A stretch of DNA of 64,000 bases from Arcicella rosea. Lineage in GTDB: Bacteria; Bacteroidota; Bacteroidia; Cytophagales; Spirosomataceae. The notes under the pieces are model-generated. The model was not told the DNA's origin, did no database searches, and saw nothing but the letters and a program-made list of their open reading frames with translations. The translations under genes and the position numbers were made by a program. Where the stretch lies: NCBI RefSeq assembly GCF_040543805.1, contig NZ_JBEUMS010000009.1, positions 124,001 to 188,000 on the forward strand, given 5' to 3'. Shown piece after piece: positions 1-9,466 of the stretch. Position 1 is the first letter of the stretch; each line of letters starts with the position of its first letter.

Positions 1-2876
1 CCGAAATCATCAACCAGAATCATACTGCATTTGAAGACCTTGACCCTAAACGTTTTATCATCATCAAAGGGGCAAGAGTAAACAATCTAAAAAATATTGA
101 TGTTGCCATTCCTCGCAACAAACTGGTCGTGATTACGGGTTTGTCGGGTTCGGGAAAATCGTCCTTGGCTTTTGATACACTTTTTGCCGAGGGGCAACGA
201 ATGTACGTTGAAAGTTTAAGTTCTTATACTCGTCAATTCTTAGGGCGAATGGAAAAACCTGATGTCGATTACATCAAAGGGATTTCGCCAGCCATTGCTA
301 TCGAACAAAAAGTGTCGAGTAAAAATCCACGTTCTACCGTGGGAACAACTACCGAAATTTACGATTATCTCAAATTACTTTTTGCTAGAATTGGAACAAC
401 GTTTTCGCCTATTTCTGGAAAAGAAGTACGGAAAGACACCGTTACAGACGTCGTGAATTATTTGTTTACAAAAGACGAAGGACAAAGAGTAATGGTGTTG
501 TCGCCATTGTATTTGAAAGAAGGACGCAAGCTTTCAGAAGAAATGAAAATTCTACTTCAAAAGGGCTATACTCGTATTGTGGTTGATGGTGAAACCAAAT
601 TTTTAGAAGAACTTTTGGACGATAAAGCAGCACTTAAAAATTTGCCTGCGATAGATTTATTCAGTAATAATTATAAAATCCTCATCGACCGTGTGGTGAT
701 AAAAAAAGAAGCCGACGGACAACCTGAGGAGGAAACGCAATTTCGTCTTTCAGATTCTATTCAAACGGCTTTTTTTGAAGGAAATGGTACTTGCTTTGTC
801 GAAATTGTAGGTGATGAAACGAAAGTATTCTCCGACCGTTTTGAAGCCGATGGAATTGTTTTTGAAGAACCTTCTTTGAATTTACTCAGCTTTAACAATC
901 CTTATGGTGCTTGTAAACGTTGTGAAGGTTTTGGTAGAATTCTCGGACTCGACCCTGATTTAATCATTCCCGATAAAGGTGTTTCGATTTATGAAGGAGC
1001 GATTGCTCCGTGGAGAACCGATAAAATGAGCGAATGGCTGATTCCATTATTGAAAAATGGTGCAAAATTCGATTTCCCAATTCATCGACCTTACAAAGAT
1101 TTAACCGACGAGCAAAAGGAACTACTCTGGACGGGAAATGAATATTTTCAAGGTCTGGATGATTTCTTTGCGATGCTGGAAAAAGAAACCCACAAAATCC
1201 AGTACAGAGTAATGCTTTCACGCTATCGTGGGCGAACTACTTGCCCAGATTGCAAAGGTTCACGTTTGCGAAAAGATGCAGGTTATGTAAAAATCGAAGG
1301 AAAATCAATCATTGATTTGGTACTTATGCCTTTGAGTGATGTTAGTGATTTCTTCAAAAATTTAGATTTGCCTGATTATCAATATGGCGTTTCTAAAAGA
1401 ATTTTAGTAGAAATAGAAACTCGTTTGGAGTACATGGAGAAAGTTGGTTTGGGCTATTTAACACTCAATCGTTTGTCTTCAACACTTTCGGGAGGTGAAT
1501 TTCAACGCATCAAATTGGCTACTTCTTTGGGAAGTGCCTTGGTGGGGTCAATGTATATTTTAGATGAACCGTCTATCGGTTTGCATCCGAGAGATACGCA
1601 GAGATTAGTTTCAGTCTTGGAGTCTTTGCGAGACATGGGCAATACGGTAATCGTGGTGGAACACGAAGAAGAAGTAATGCGTGCAGCTGACCAAATTATT
1701 GATATTGGTCCAGATGCTGGGAGTAATGGTGGAAAATTGGTTTTTCAAGGAAACTGGGAAACTATTAATGATATTGAAGCGAAAGCAAAACCAGAAGCTG
1801 GGTTTTCGCACACGATTAATTTTTTAACAGGACACGATACCATAGAAGTACCCAAATTCCGTAGAAAATCAACCAGTTTTATTGAAGTAAAAGGTGCTTA
1901 CGAAAATAATTTAAAGGACGTTAGTGTTAAGTTTCCTTTGGGAATTTTGACGGCTGTAACAGGCGTAAGTGGTTCTGGAAAATCTACGTTAATTCGTAAA
2001 ATTTTATATCCAGCTTTGGGGCGTCATTTGGGAACTTATACCGATGAAGCAGGTAAATATGCCGAAATCAGTGGAAGTATTGGCAAGATTGAAGCCGTAG
2101 AAATGGTTGATCAAAATCCGATTGGAAAATCGTCTCGTTCAAATCCTGTTACATACATCAAGGCTTATGACCAAATTCGATTACTCTATTCTGAACAACC
2201 AATTGCTAAAGCCAGAGGTTATAAACCTGCTCATTTTTCGTTCAACGTAGAAGGTGGACGTTGCGAAACTTGTCAAGGAGAAGGTTTTGTGACGATTGAA
2301 ATGCAATTTATGGCGGATGTAAAATTGAAGTGTGAGTCTTGCGGAGGAAAACGTTTTAAACAAGAAATTTTAGACGTAAAATTCAATGAGAAAGACATTG
2401 CAGATTTATTGGACATGACCGTCGATGAAGCGATTGAACTTTTCCAAAAAGACCAACCAAGATTAGCCGATAAATTATTGCCACTCCAAGAAGTAGGTTT
2501 GGGTTATGTAAAATTGGGACAATCTTCCAATTCACTTTCGGGCGGAGAAGCCCAAAGAGTAAAATTGGCAAGTTTCTTAGGAAAAGGCAATCCGAACAAA
2601 GGCAAAACGCTTTTCATTTTTGATGAGCCAACTACCGGTTTACATTTTCATGACATCAAAAAATTATTGAAAGCCATCAACGCTTTGGTAGAACAGGGCG
2701 ATTCTGTCATTATCATTGAACACAATATGGAAGTGATAAAGTCATCAGATTATATCATCGACTTGGGACCAGAAGGAGGAGAAAAAGGAGGTTTTGTTAC
2801 TTTTGAGGGAACACCCGAACAAATGACGAAGATAGAAGGGAATTATACGGCTAACTTTTTGAAAGGAAAAATCTGA
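1..2876 (+). CDS. uvrA: UvrABC excinuclease subunit A (5' end outside window)
   Basis: DNA damage recognition ATPase of nucleotide excision repair; UvrA dimers load UvrB in the cytoplasm. The reading frame is open from base 3, so the start codon lies upstream. Two ABC ATPase modules are visible: Walker A GLSGSGKSS near the start and GVSGSGKSTL in the middle, each followed by an LSGGE signature and an ILDEPSIGLHPRD or IFDEPTTGLHFHD Walker B. Zinc-binding CxxC pairs are present (CKRC, CPDC, CETC, CESC). About 957 residues are visible, close to full family length, so only a short N-terminal piece is missing. Family assignment is certain. Confidence 0.97.
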   Translation, partial: EIINQNHTAFEDLDPKRFIIIKGARVNNLKNIDVAIPRNKLVVITGLSGSGKSSLAFDTLFAEGQRMYVESLSSYTRQFLGRMEKPDVDYIKGISPAIAIEQKVSSKNPRSTVGTTTEIYDYLKLLFARIGTTFSPISGKEVRKDTVTDVVNYLFTKDEGQRVMVLSPLYLKEGRKLSEEMKILLQKGYTRIVVDGETKFLEELLDDKAALKNLPAIDLFSNNYKILIDRVVIKKEADGQPEEETQFRLSDSIQTAFFEGNGTCFVEIVGDETKVFSDRFEADGIVFEEPSLNLLSFNNPYGACKRCEGFGRILGLDPDLIIPDKGVSIYEGAIAPWRTDKMSEWLIPLLKNGAKFDFPIHRPYKDLTDEQKELLWTGNEYFQGLDDFFAMLEKETHKIQYRVMLSRYRGRTTCPDCKGSRLRKDAGYVKIEGKSIIDLVLMPLSDVSDFFKNLDLPDYQYGVSKRILVEIETRLEYMEKVGLGYLTLNRLSSTLSGGEFQRIKLATSLGSALVGSMYILDEPSIGLHPRDTQRLVSVLESLRDMGNTVIVVEHEEEVMRAADQIIDIGPDAGSNGGKLVFQGNWETINDIEAKAKPEAGFSHTINFLTGHDTIEVPKFRRKSTSFIEVKGAYENNLKDVSVKFPLGILTAVTGVSGSGKSTLIRKILYPALGRHLGTYTDEAGKYAEISGSIGKIEAVEMVDQNPIGKSSRSNPVTYIKAYDQIRLLYSEQPIAKARGYKPAHFSFNVEGGRCETCQGEGFVTIEMQFMADVKLKCESCGGKRFKQEILDVKFNEKDIADLLDMTVDEAIELFQKDQPRLADKLLPLQEVGLGYVKLGQSSNSLSGGEAQRVKLASFLGKGNPNKGKTLFIFDEPTTGLHFHDIKKLLKAINALVEQGDSVIIIEHNMEVIKSSDYIIDLGPEGGEKGGFVTFEGTPEQMTKIEGNYTANFLKGKI

Positions 2877-2921
2877 ACTAACTTACACATTGAAACTTTA
2901 TGGCGGTAAAGTTAAAATGGA

Positions 2922-3194
2922 TTAGTTGTTCTGTTGACTAGTGTTAATGAGTTGCTGTTTTCTGATTAATTTTTGATAGGTAAGTGTTCTAAGCATACCA
3001 ATTTTAATCTTTCGTTTCAGTGCGTCTGTTTCTGATTTGTAAGTGTTTTGTCCTTTCAATAATTCTTCGACGATATTAGTTACTAAGACTTCAACGGATT
3101 CTGCTGTTAGCAAGAGAGGCTTTTTTTTCATCGTTTTTTGGGCTTGTCTAAGGTGAAATGCGTTTAAAGGCAATTTTCTATTAATTCTGAACAT
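2922..3194 (-). CDS. small hypothetical protein (90 aa)
   Basis: Unrecognised small, basic protein, convergent with uvrA and divergent from the MFS gene at 3347. It has no signal peptide or membrane segment. The sequence is Lys/Leu/Thr-rich and predicted mostly helical; an internal Met (MKKKPLLL, residue 22) could be the real start. It is listed because nothing longer overlaps it and because a palindromic region lies immediately upstream. It could be spurious, since the composition is simple and no domain was recognised. Confidence 0.45.
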   Translation of the reverse strand: MFRINRKLPLNAFHLRQAQKTMKKKPLLLTAESVEVLVTNIVEELLKGQNTYKSETDALKRKIKIGMLRTLTYQKLIRKQQLINTSQQNN

Positions 3195-3208
3195 AAGTTA
3201 ATATTTTT

Positions 3209-3248
3209 GTTTGACAAAAAAATAATTTCTCACTGTTTTTTGTCAAAC
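3209..3248. repeat. 13-bp inverted repeat in a divergent promoter region
   Basis: Arms GTTTGACAAAAAA (3209-3221) and its exact complement TTTTTTGTCAAAC (3236-3248) are separated by 14 bases. The repeat lies between the divergently oriented small gene (start 3194) and the MFS gene (start 3347). It could be an operator or a hairpin in a leader; the function is inferred from position only. Confidence 0.5.
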
Positions 3249-3346
3249 AACACTTTTTTTATCGCTTAAAACAGGAATACTTGCAAAGAACATAAATTTA
3301 TTCACCAATAATTTAGCTTCAGCTTCTAAAGCTTTCAACACAAACA

Positions 3347-4546
3347 ATGTTTGCCAAATCCATACAATTATATAGAAATGCTTACTTAGGATTACCCAAA
3401 TCTGTATGGTTACTTTCTGGTGTAATGTTTGTCAACAGAAGTGGCACAATGGTTTTGCCCTTTTTGTCGCTTTACTTAACACAGAAACTACATTTTAGCG
3501 TAACGGATGCAGGTATTGTGATGGGCGTGTATGGAACAGGCGCATTATGTGGTACTTTTTTAGGAGGAAGACTGACGGATAAAATTGGATTTTATTATAT
3601 CCAATTTTTTAGTTTACTGTTCGCAGGAATGATGTTATTGATGATAATGCACCTCACTAATTTTTATGCCATTTGTACAGGAGTATTCATTTTTACTTTA
3701 TTTGGAGATAGTTTTCGTCCAGCCAATGCGGCTGCTTTAGCGCATTATAGTGAAGCAGAAAACCGTACTCGTTCTTTTTCTTTGAATCGCTTGGCGATTA
3801 ATTTAGGTTGGTCGATAGGTGGCGGAATGGGCGGAATTCTTGCTGAAATCAATTACGATTTACTCTTTTGGGCAGATGGAATTACTTGTATCGTAGCTGC
3901 TATTTTGTTAAGAGTTTTGCTAAAAGTACCTATTCAAAAAAGTAATAATCAATCTGAAATACAGTTAGCAAAACCATTGGTGCTTTCGCCTTATCTAGAT
4001 AAAGTATATTGGTTTTTTATCGTTTGTGTTACGCTATACGCCATTTCATTTTTTCAATTATTCAGTTTAGAACCGCTGTATTTCCGAACGGTGTATCATT
4101 TACCCGAATCGCAAATTGGTTTATTGATGGTTTGTAATGGCTTGATGATTGCTTTTATAGAAATGATTTTGGTACATCAATTAGATGGGAAATTCTTGAA
4201 AACAAACCTGATTGCGATTGGAACAGCCTTGACTGCTTTATCTTTTTGGGTTTTTAATACCTATTTCTTTGTAGGAATACTCTGGATTTCTATCATTTTG
4301 AATACTGTAGGAGAAATGTTTGCCATGCCATTTATGCAAAGTTTTTCGATAGAACGTTCGGATGAATCTAACCGTGGACAATACATTGCGATGTACACCA
4401 TGTGTTATTCTTTCGCTCAAATTTCATCGCCGACTATTGGCTCACAATTGGCAGAACACTTTGGTTTTACTACTTTATGGTACGTAATGGGAAGTTTTTG
4501 TGTATTATCAACAGCAGGCTTTTTGTATTTAAAAACTTTGAGATAA
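3347..4546 (+). CDS. MFS transporter
   Basis: Inner-membrane secondary transporter of the major facilitator superfamily, 399 aa with about 12 hydrophobic segments, the usual size. The loop GGRLTDKIG between helices 2 and 3 matches the MFS motif A pattern (GxLaDrxG). The first segment begins right after the short cytoplasmic leader MFAKSIQLYRNAYLGLPKS. The layout resembles drug-efflux MFS members (MdtH-like), but the substrate cannot be read from the sequence. Monocistronic: uvrA and the small gene lie upstream and a separate regulator lies 175 bp downstream. Confidence 0.85.
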   Translation: MFAKSIQLYRNAYLGLPKSVWLLSGVMFVNRSGTMVLPFLSLYLTQKLHFSVTDAGIVMGVYGTGALCGTFLGGRLTDKIGFYYIQFFSLLFAGMMLLMIMHLTNFYAICTGVFIFTLFGDSFRPANAAALAHYSEAENRTRSFSLNRLAINLGWSIGGGMGGILAEINYDLLFWADGITCIVAAILLRVLLKVPIQKSNNQSEIQLAKPLVLSPYLDKVYWFFIVCVTLYAISFFQLFSLEPLYFRTVYHLPESQIGLLMVCNGLMIAFIEMILVHQLDGKFLKTNLIAIGTALTALSFWVFNTYFFVGILWISIILNTVGEMFAMPFMQSFSIERSDESNRGQYIAMYTMCYSFAQISSPTIGSQLAEHFGFTTLWYVMGSFCVLSTAGFLYLKTLR

Positions 4547-4554
4547 AATCTCAT

Positions 4555-4584
4555 GCAACCTTTGTTGGTAAAATTGTATCTTTG
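4555..4584 (+). promoter_or_regulatory. candidate promoter(s) for the NtrC-type regulator
   Basis: TATCTTTG at 4577-4584 matches the Bacteroidota -7 box TAnnTTTG, but no TTG sits at the usual -33 distance. Instead GCAACC (4555-4560) is followed by 15 bases and GTATCT. That resembles the GCAACC-N15 arrangement upstream of the ECF sigma gene (35922-35948) and of the DUF2807 gene (7358-7384). Housekeeping or ECF control are both possible. Confidence 0.35.
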
Positions 4585-4721
4585 AAAAAGCTGTCAGCTT
4601 TCAGTCATGAGCTTTGAGCTTTCAGTTTTTGAACTTTTTAATGTTGAATAAGTTTATAAACGATGCTCAATTCTGTTTAAAAAAGGCTTACATCTCAACA
4701 CTCATAGCTTAAATCTCTAAC

Positions 4722-6089
4722 ATGTCTCTAAAAAACGCCAAAATACTTGCTATCGATGATGACCCAGACGTACTGGTTGCTGTGAAAATGTTACTTCGTC
4801 CTGAAGTAAAAGAAATCGTTACCGAAAAAAATCCTGAACGCATTCAATCATTATTGGCTCAAACTCAATTCGATTTGATTTTGCTGGATATGAACTACAA
4901 AAGTTCATTGAATACAGGAAATGAAGGTATTTTTTGGTTGAGAAAAATCAGAGAAATCAATAAATCTGTAGCCGTAATTATGATTACCGCTTATGGAGAT
5001 ATTGATTTGGCAGTCCGTTCGGTGAAAGAAGGAGCAACAGATTTTGTATTGAAACCTTGGCGAAATGAAAAATTATTAGTCACTATTGAAGAAGCTCTTG
5101 AAAAATCTGCTTTAGAAAATCCCATCTCAAGTAAAAATAAAAAAAGTGTAGCTCCGACCATTATCAATTCTTTACTTGGTAAAAGCGAAGCCATGCAAGA
5201 TATTTTCTATAAAATCGAAAAGATTGCTCCGACCGATGCCAATATTTTGATTTTAGGAGAAAACGGAACAGGAAAAGGGGAAGTAGCAAAATTGATTCAT
5301 CAAAAATCAATGAGAGCTGGAAAACCCTTTGTCCATGCAGACTTAGGTTCCTTAACGGAAAGTTTATTTGAATCTGAATTGTTCGGACATAAAAAAGGCG
5401 CATTTACCGATGCTCGTGAAGACCGTGCTGGTCGTTTTGAATCAGCCAATAAAGGCACTTTATTTTTGGATGAAATCGGCAATATTTCTTTGCCACAACA
5501 AGCAAAATTATTGACTGTTTTGCAGAATAGAGAAGTAACTCGTTTGGGAACAAATGCACCAGTAGCAATTGATATTCGTTTAATTTCTGCGACAAATGCA
5601 CCAATCAAAGAAATGTCGGCACAAAATCAGTATCGCAAAGATTTAATTTATCGACTAAATACCATCGAAATTACTCTGCCTCCACTTCGTAGTCGTGGAG
5701 ATGATGTCGTTTTACTGGCGGAGTATTTTACAAAGACTTACGCACAGCAATACCACAAAAATCTTCGTGAAATTGACGATAAAGCCAAAGATAAATTGCG
5801 TAAATATGCTTTTCCAGGTAATATTCGTGAATTGCAACATGCCATAGAAAGAGCCGTAATTATGTCGGATGAACAAATATTAACGGCTCGTGATTTGGAC
5901 TTAAGTTCTTCCATCGAAAATCCTATTGCCATGAGTAATGAGCCTAATACTTTACGGATTGATGAAATGGAAAAATCAACGATTCTGAAAGCCATCGAAA
6001 GACATGACGGGAACATCACCAAAGCCGCTCGTGAATTAGGTTTAACCCGCACCGCTTTGTATAGACGTTTAGGGAAGTATGATATTTAA
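4722..6089 (+). CDS. sigma-54-dependent response regulator (NtrC family)
   Basis: Two-component transcriptional activator, 455 aa. It has an N-terminal receiver domain (acidic triad IDDDPD, phospho-acceptor Asp56 in LILLDMN), a central AAA+ domain (Walker A GENGTGKG, Walker B GTLFLDEIGN) and a C-terminal Fis-type helix-turn-helix ending LTRTALYRRLGKYDI. The sigma-54-contacting loop reads GAFTDA rather than GAFTGA. Its likely partner kinase is the NtrB-like protein at 23482-24813, which is not adjacent. Activity should depend on phosphorylation and RpoN. The nearest gene downstream, anmK, starts 65 bp away on the same strand but has no obvious functional link. Confidence 0.93.
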   Translation: MSLKNAKILAIDDDPDVLVAVKMLLRPEVKEIVTEKNPERIQSLLAQTQFDLILLDMNYKSSLNTGNEGIFWLRKIREINKSVAVIMITAYGDIDLAVRSVKEGATDFVLKPWRNEKLLVTIEEALEKSALENPISSKNKKSVAPTIINSLLGKSEAMQDIFYKIEKIAPTDANILILGENGTGKGEVAKLIHQKSMRAGKPFVHADLGSLTESLFESELFGHKKGAFTDAREDRAGRFESANKGTLFLDEIGNISLPQQAKLLTVLQNREVTRLGTNAPVAIDIRLISATNAPIKEMSAQNQYRKDLIYRLNTIEITLPPLRSRGDDVVLLAEYFTKTYAQQYHKNLREIDDKAKDKLRKYAFPGNIRELQHAIERAVIMSDEQILTARDLDLSSSIENPIAMSNEPNTLRIDEMEKSTILKAIERHDGNITKAARELGLTRTALYRRLGKYDI

Positions 6090-6153
6090 TCAAATTTAAG
6101 TGATTAATAATATGTGAAAACACTGAACGGATACTCATCAATTAGACAAAAAC

Positions 6154-7356
6154 ATGAATAAAAACGTAGAAAAACTTTATCAACTAGCTGGAAAAACTTC
6201 TCGAAAAATTATTGGTTTGATGTCTGGTACTTCAATGGATGGACTGGATGTAGCCCTTTGTGAAATTTCAGGAAGTGGAGAAGACACCGTTGTTAAACTA
6301 TTGAATTTCCAAACCGTTGATTATTCCGAAGCCATCAAAACGGAAATCAGAAAAGTATTTGCCAAAAAAACGATTGATTTTCAACACTTAGCTTTACTGA
6401 ATGAATGGATTGGTTTACTACATGCTGAAATGATTTTGGATTGTCTAAAAAAGTGGGAAATTGCTACTGACGAAGTAGATTTGGTCGCTTCTCATGGGCA
6501 AACTGTGATGCACGCTCCTAAAATTTTGCATCAGCAAGAAATGTTTCCTAATGCCACTTTACAAATTGGCGACGGCGACCACATCGCTGTAAAAACGGGT
6601 ATTATTACGCTTTCTGATTTCAGGCAAAAACATATTGCTGCTGGTGGCGAAGGTGCACCTTTAGCCGTTTATGGAGATTACTTTATTTTCGGAAAAAAGG
6701 GAGAAAACCGCATTATGCTCAATATGGGTGGTATTGCCAATTTCACTTTTTTACCTGCAAGTATGAATCCTGAAGAAGTATTTGTGACGGATACAGGAAC
6801 TGGAAATACGCTGATTGATGCTTTCACAAGAGTTTATTTTCCAGATTTGGCTTATGATAAAGATGCAGCCATTGCCAAACAAGGGATTGTCAATGCAAGA
6901 TTGTTAGAAGTACTAAAAGCAGATAATTTCTTTTTTGCTCCTTTCCCAAAAACAACTGGACCAGAATTATTCAGTATTGAATATGTCAAAAGAGCACAGG
7001 AAATCAGTAAAACAGAAAGTATTTCTGTGAATGATTTATTGGCGACTCTTACCCGATTCAGTGCAGAAACCATTTCAGAAGCCATTCATTGGGCGGTAGG
7101 CTCGCAATCGTTAGCAGATTTCAATATTTATCTTTCTGGTGGAGGAATGCACAATCCATTGTTGGTTCAATGGTTGAAAGAATTAATTCCTTCTAATTTC
7201 TTTAAAACAGACGATTTAGGTATTTCTGGCGATGCCAAGGAAGCAGTACTCTTTGCCATTTTAGCTAACGAAACCGTTGCTGGTGGAGGATCAGATTTTG
7301 GAACAAGAAAAGGAATTCCTTCGGTAGCGATGGGCAAAATTTCTTTTCCAAGCTAA
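6154..7356 (+). CDS. anmK: anhydro-N-acetylmuramic acid kinase
   Basis: Cytoplasmic kinase of peptidoglycan recycling. It hydrolyses and phosphorylates 1,6-anhydro-MurNAc to MurNAc-6-phosphate using ATP. The family nucleotide-binding motif GLMSGTSMDGLD is at about residues 23-34. NMGGIANFT and the VTDTGTGN segment of the sugar-kinase/Hsp70 fold follow, then a C-terminal YLSGGGMHNPLL. The length of 400 aa is slightly above E. coli AnmK (369 aa). The start is ATG with the AnmK fold beginning soon after. Not in a visible operon with other recycling genes. Confidence 0.95.
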   Translation: MNKNVEKLYQLAGKTSRKIIGLMSGTSMDGLDVALCEISGSGEDTVVKLLNFQTVDYSEAIKTEIRKVFAKKTIDFQHLALLNEWIGLLHAEMILDCLKKWEIATDEVDLVASHGQTVMHAPKILHQQEMFPNATLQIGDGDHIAVKTGIITLSDFRQKHIAAGGEGAPLAVYGDYFIFGKKGENRIMLNMGGIANFTFLPASMNPEEVFVTDTGTGNTLIDAFTRVYFPDLAYDKDAAIAKQGIVNARLLEVLKADNFFFAPFPKTTGPELFSIEYVKRAQEISKTESISVNDLLATLTRFSAETISEAIHWAVGSQSLADFNIYLSGGGMHNPLLVQWLKELIPSNFFKTDDLGISGDAKEAVLFAILANETVAGGGSDFGTRKGIPSVAMGKISFPS

Positions 7357-7522
7357 TGCAACCTTTAATTGCTCCTTTGCATCTAATGACAGAGTTGTAG
7401 AATTTCGGATTTTTGATGTCGGATTTCGGTGATTTTTAAATTGATTTCAAAGCCGTCATTCATTCAATCACTAACTCGCTCATTCACAATCAGATAATTA
7501 TCACAATTAGACAATAGGTATC

Positions 7523-8230
7523 ATGAAAAACATCGCTAAATCTCTTTCAATAGTATTTATTACGCTTTTTTCGGTAGTAACTACTTTTGCTCAACTTACT
7601 AAAGAAAACCGTTCGGTTGCTGGTTTTAAAACCATTCGTGTAACAAGTGGAATCGATTTGTATATCAAACAAGGAAATGTACAATCAGTTATCGTGAATG
7701 CGGACAAAGATAAAATCAATGACATCGTTACAGAAGTAAAAGATGGAGGCTTGAGTATCTATGTTGAAAACTCTAAATGGGGTTGGTTCAATTGGAATTC
7801 AAAACCTGTAAAAGTGTATGTTACCATAAAAGACTTAACTGGTATTTCTGCTACAGGAGGTTCAGATGTTTATTCAGAAAATAAATTAGATTTAATTAAA
7901 CTAAACGTAAGTGCTACAGGAGGTTCGGATGTTAAATTAGAACTAGATGCCGACGAACTTACTTGCCAAACAACAGGCGGTTCGGATGTTACTTTGGTTG
8001 GAACGGCTACTGTTTTTAAAGCTTCATCAACGGGAGGAAGTGATTTGAAAGCTTCAGATTTAAGAACGAGTTTCTGTAGTGTTTCGTCAACTGGTGGTTC
8101 TGATGCCTATGTTTGGGCTGAAAAAGAAATTAGTATTACAGCCACTGGCGGTAGCGATGTATATCACAAAGGTAATGCAAGAGTAGTAAAATCAAGCTCT
8201 TCGGGCGGTTCGGATATTCATAAACGATAG
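7523..8230 (+). CDS. secreted DUF2807 (head GIN domain) protein
   Basis: Exported 235-aa protein. The signal peptide MKNIAKSLSIVFITLFSVVTTFA ends in an AlaXAla-like site. The mature part is a DUF2807 domain, a right-handed beta-helix common in Bacteroidota. Six TGGSD copies plus one SGGSD recur about every 15-25 residues and probably mark turns of the helix. The molecular function of the family is not known; annotation as an autotransporter adhesin is historical. It ends at a strong bidirectional terminator shared with the convergent MORN gene. A GCAACC-N15-GCATCT motif lies at 7358-7384, about 140 bp upstream. Confidence 0.85.
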   Translation: MKNIAKSLSIVFITLFSVVTTFAQLTKENRSVAGFKTIRVTSGIDLYIKQGNVQSVIVNADKDKINDIVTEVKDGGLSIYVENSKWGWFNWNSKPVKVYVTIKDLTGISATGGSDVYSENKLDLIKLNVSATGGSDVKLELDADELTCQTTGGSDVTLVGTATVFKASSTGGSDLKASDLRTSFCSVSSTGGSDAYVWAEKEISITATGGSDVYHKGNARVVKSSSSGGSDIHKR

Positions 8231-8243
8231 ATTTTGAATAAAT

Positions 8244-8281
8244 AAAAAAGCGGTTGCTTCATTGGAACCAACCGCTTTTTT
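8244..8281. terminator. bidirectional rho-independent terminator
   Basis: GCGGTTG (8250-8256) pairs with CAACCGC (8269-8275) and is flanked by A6 and T6, giving a hairpin with a U-tract on either strand. It sits between the convergent DUF2807 gene (ends 8230) and MORN gene (ends 8288). Confidence 0.9.
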
Positions 8282-8287
8282 ATTGTC

Positions 8288-9277
8288 CTAATTCTCCTCT
8301 TCATCCTCACTTTTCTTTTTTGCTTTGGGTGCTTCGTAAATGATTTTCCCTTTGTTGTCTCGCTCTTGCAGAACGACAGTTTCAGAAGTATCAAATTTGT
8401 CTTTTGGATAAAGCGTTTCCTTTTTTAAGCGTCCCATTGCTCCAAATTGATGATACTCTCGCCAACGACCTATTTTTACGCTATCATCAAATTTTCCTTC
8501 TTCTTTTAGCTGTCCACCTTCATAAAATGAGCGATATTCCCCCGTTACTTTATTGTATTTTACAGGAACTACTTCTTTGATTTTGGTTTCAGCTTTGTCG
8601 TAATAGCTAATTTTTGAATCAGCAAAAAAACCTTTTTTGTACTTTTCTTTTGTTAGCAAAATATACTCTTGATTGTAAGTTTCCCAACGTCCATCTTTTA
8701 CACCAACATAAAAAAAACCTTCTTCTACTAACTCGTCGTTCACATATTTTTTATAAGGACCGTGACAAACTTCTCCGTAATTTTTATCTTTTCTAGGCAC
8801 GTTGGTTACTCTTCTAAGTTTTGGGTCGTACCACCAAATTTCTTTAGCATAAATACTTGGTTCGGCTTCATCAGGATTTCTCAGTACATGAATTTCTTCA
8901 ACGGTTAGCCTTGTTCCAGAACCATATTCGCCAATGCGTAACTCAAATTTTATGTCTTCGTAAGAATCTTTAGGCTGTTTTTTTACTTTACTTTTCTTTT
9001 TCGATTTATTGATTTTTAAGCCTAAATCAGCCGTTAAATCACTAGCATCGCTACTTAACCTCTTAAATTCATCTTGATTGTCTTTGATAGTTTTCTTAGC
9101 ATTTTTTACATTGTCTAATAAATCAGACTGGATTAAGCCACCTAGAATTCCACCTTTTTTCTTAGCAGAAGTATCGGTTTTCGGTTTGGCATTCGTCTTG
9201 AATTCATCATTTTGTGCAAATGAGCATTGGGAAACGAACGAAAATATAAGTATTAAAAAGAAAACGATAGACTTCAT
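8288..9277 (-). CDS. secreted MORN/YwqK-type repeat protein
   Basis: Exported protein of 329 aa. The signal peptide MKSIVFFLILIFSFVSQCSFA is followed by a Lys-rich, probably coiled segment (residues about 30-105). The C-terminal half has repeats of the MORN/YwqK type: GPYKKYVNDELVEEGFFY, DGRWETYNQEY, TGEYRSFYEGGQLKEEG and IGRWREYHQFG. Such repeats form beta-hairpin stacks. Many databases call them antitoxin component YwqK, a label with little functional weight here. No partner gene is adjacent, and the function is unknown. Confidence 0.75.
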   Translation of the reverse strand: MKSIVFFLILIFSFVSQCSFAQNDEFKTNAKPKTDTSAKKKGGILGGLIQSDLLDNVKNAKKTIKDNQDEFKRLSSDASDLTADLGLKINKSKKKSKVKKQPKDSYEDIKFELRIGEYGSGTRLTVEEIHVLRNPDEAEPSIYAKEIWWYDPKLRRVTNVPRKDKNYGEVCHGPYKKYVNDELVEEGFFYVGVKDGRWETYNQEYILLTKEKYKKGFFADSKISYYDKAETKIKEVVPVKYNKVTGEYRSFYEGGQLKEEGKFDDSVKIGRWREYHQFGAMGRLKKETLYPKDKFDTSETVVLQERDNKGKIIYEAPKAKKKSEDEEEN

Positions 9278-9347
9278 TTTTATAGACGAAAAGATATTAT
9301 GGAATCAAAAGAATCGAAAATCAACAGGTTTGCCATGTCAGATTTTC

Positions 9348-9376
9348 CTGTTATAAACTTGAAATGGTTACCTTTG
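9348..9376 (+). promoter_or_regulatory. candidate fcl promoter
   Basis: TACCTTTG (9369-9376) matches the Bacteroidota -7 element. CTG (9348-9350) lies 18 bases upstream in place of the consensus TTG. Transcription would start about 85 bases before the fcl start codon. Confidence 0.45.
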
Positions 9377-9466
9377 TGAACGAAAATACGAATAATTTAT
9401 TTTTATAAGTAAAGATAAGGAATTTCGTTCTATCACAAGAACAGAGCAAATTATACGATATATATC

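Noticed and set aside
3440..3465. Sigma-54-like sequence TGGCAC-N-TTGC
   Set aside because: It lies inside the MFS coding region and the spacing is wrong by two bases.
8288..9277. Toxin-antitoxin system (YwqK antitoxin label)
   Set aside because: The gene has a signal peptide and MORN repeats and lacks any adjacent toxin gene.
9078..9356. Plus-strand frame of 92 aa
   Set aside because: It is antisense to the signal-peptide end of the MORN-repeat gene and shows no independent coding signs.
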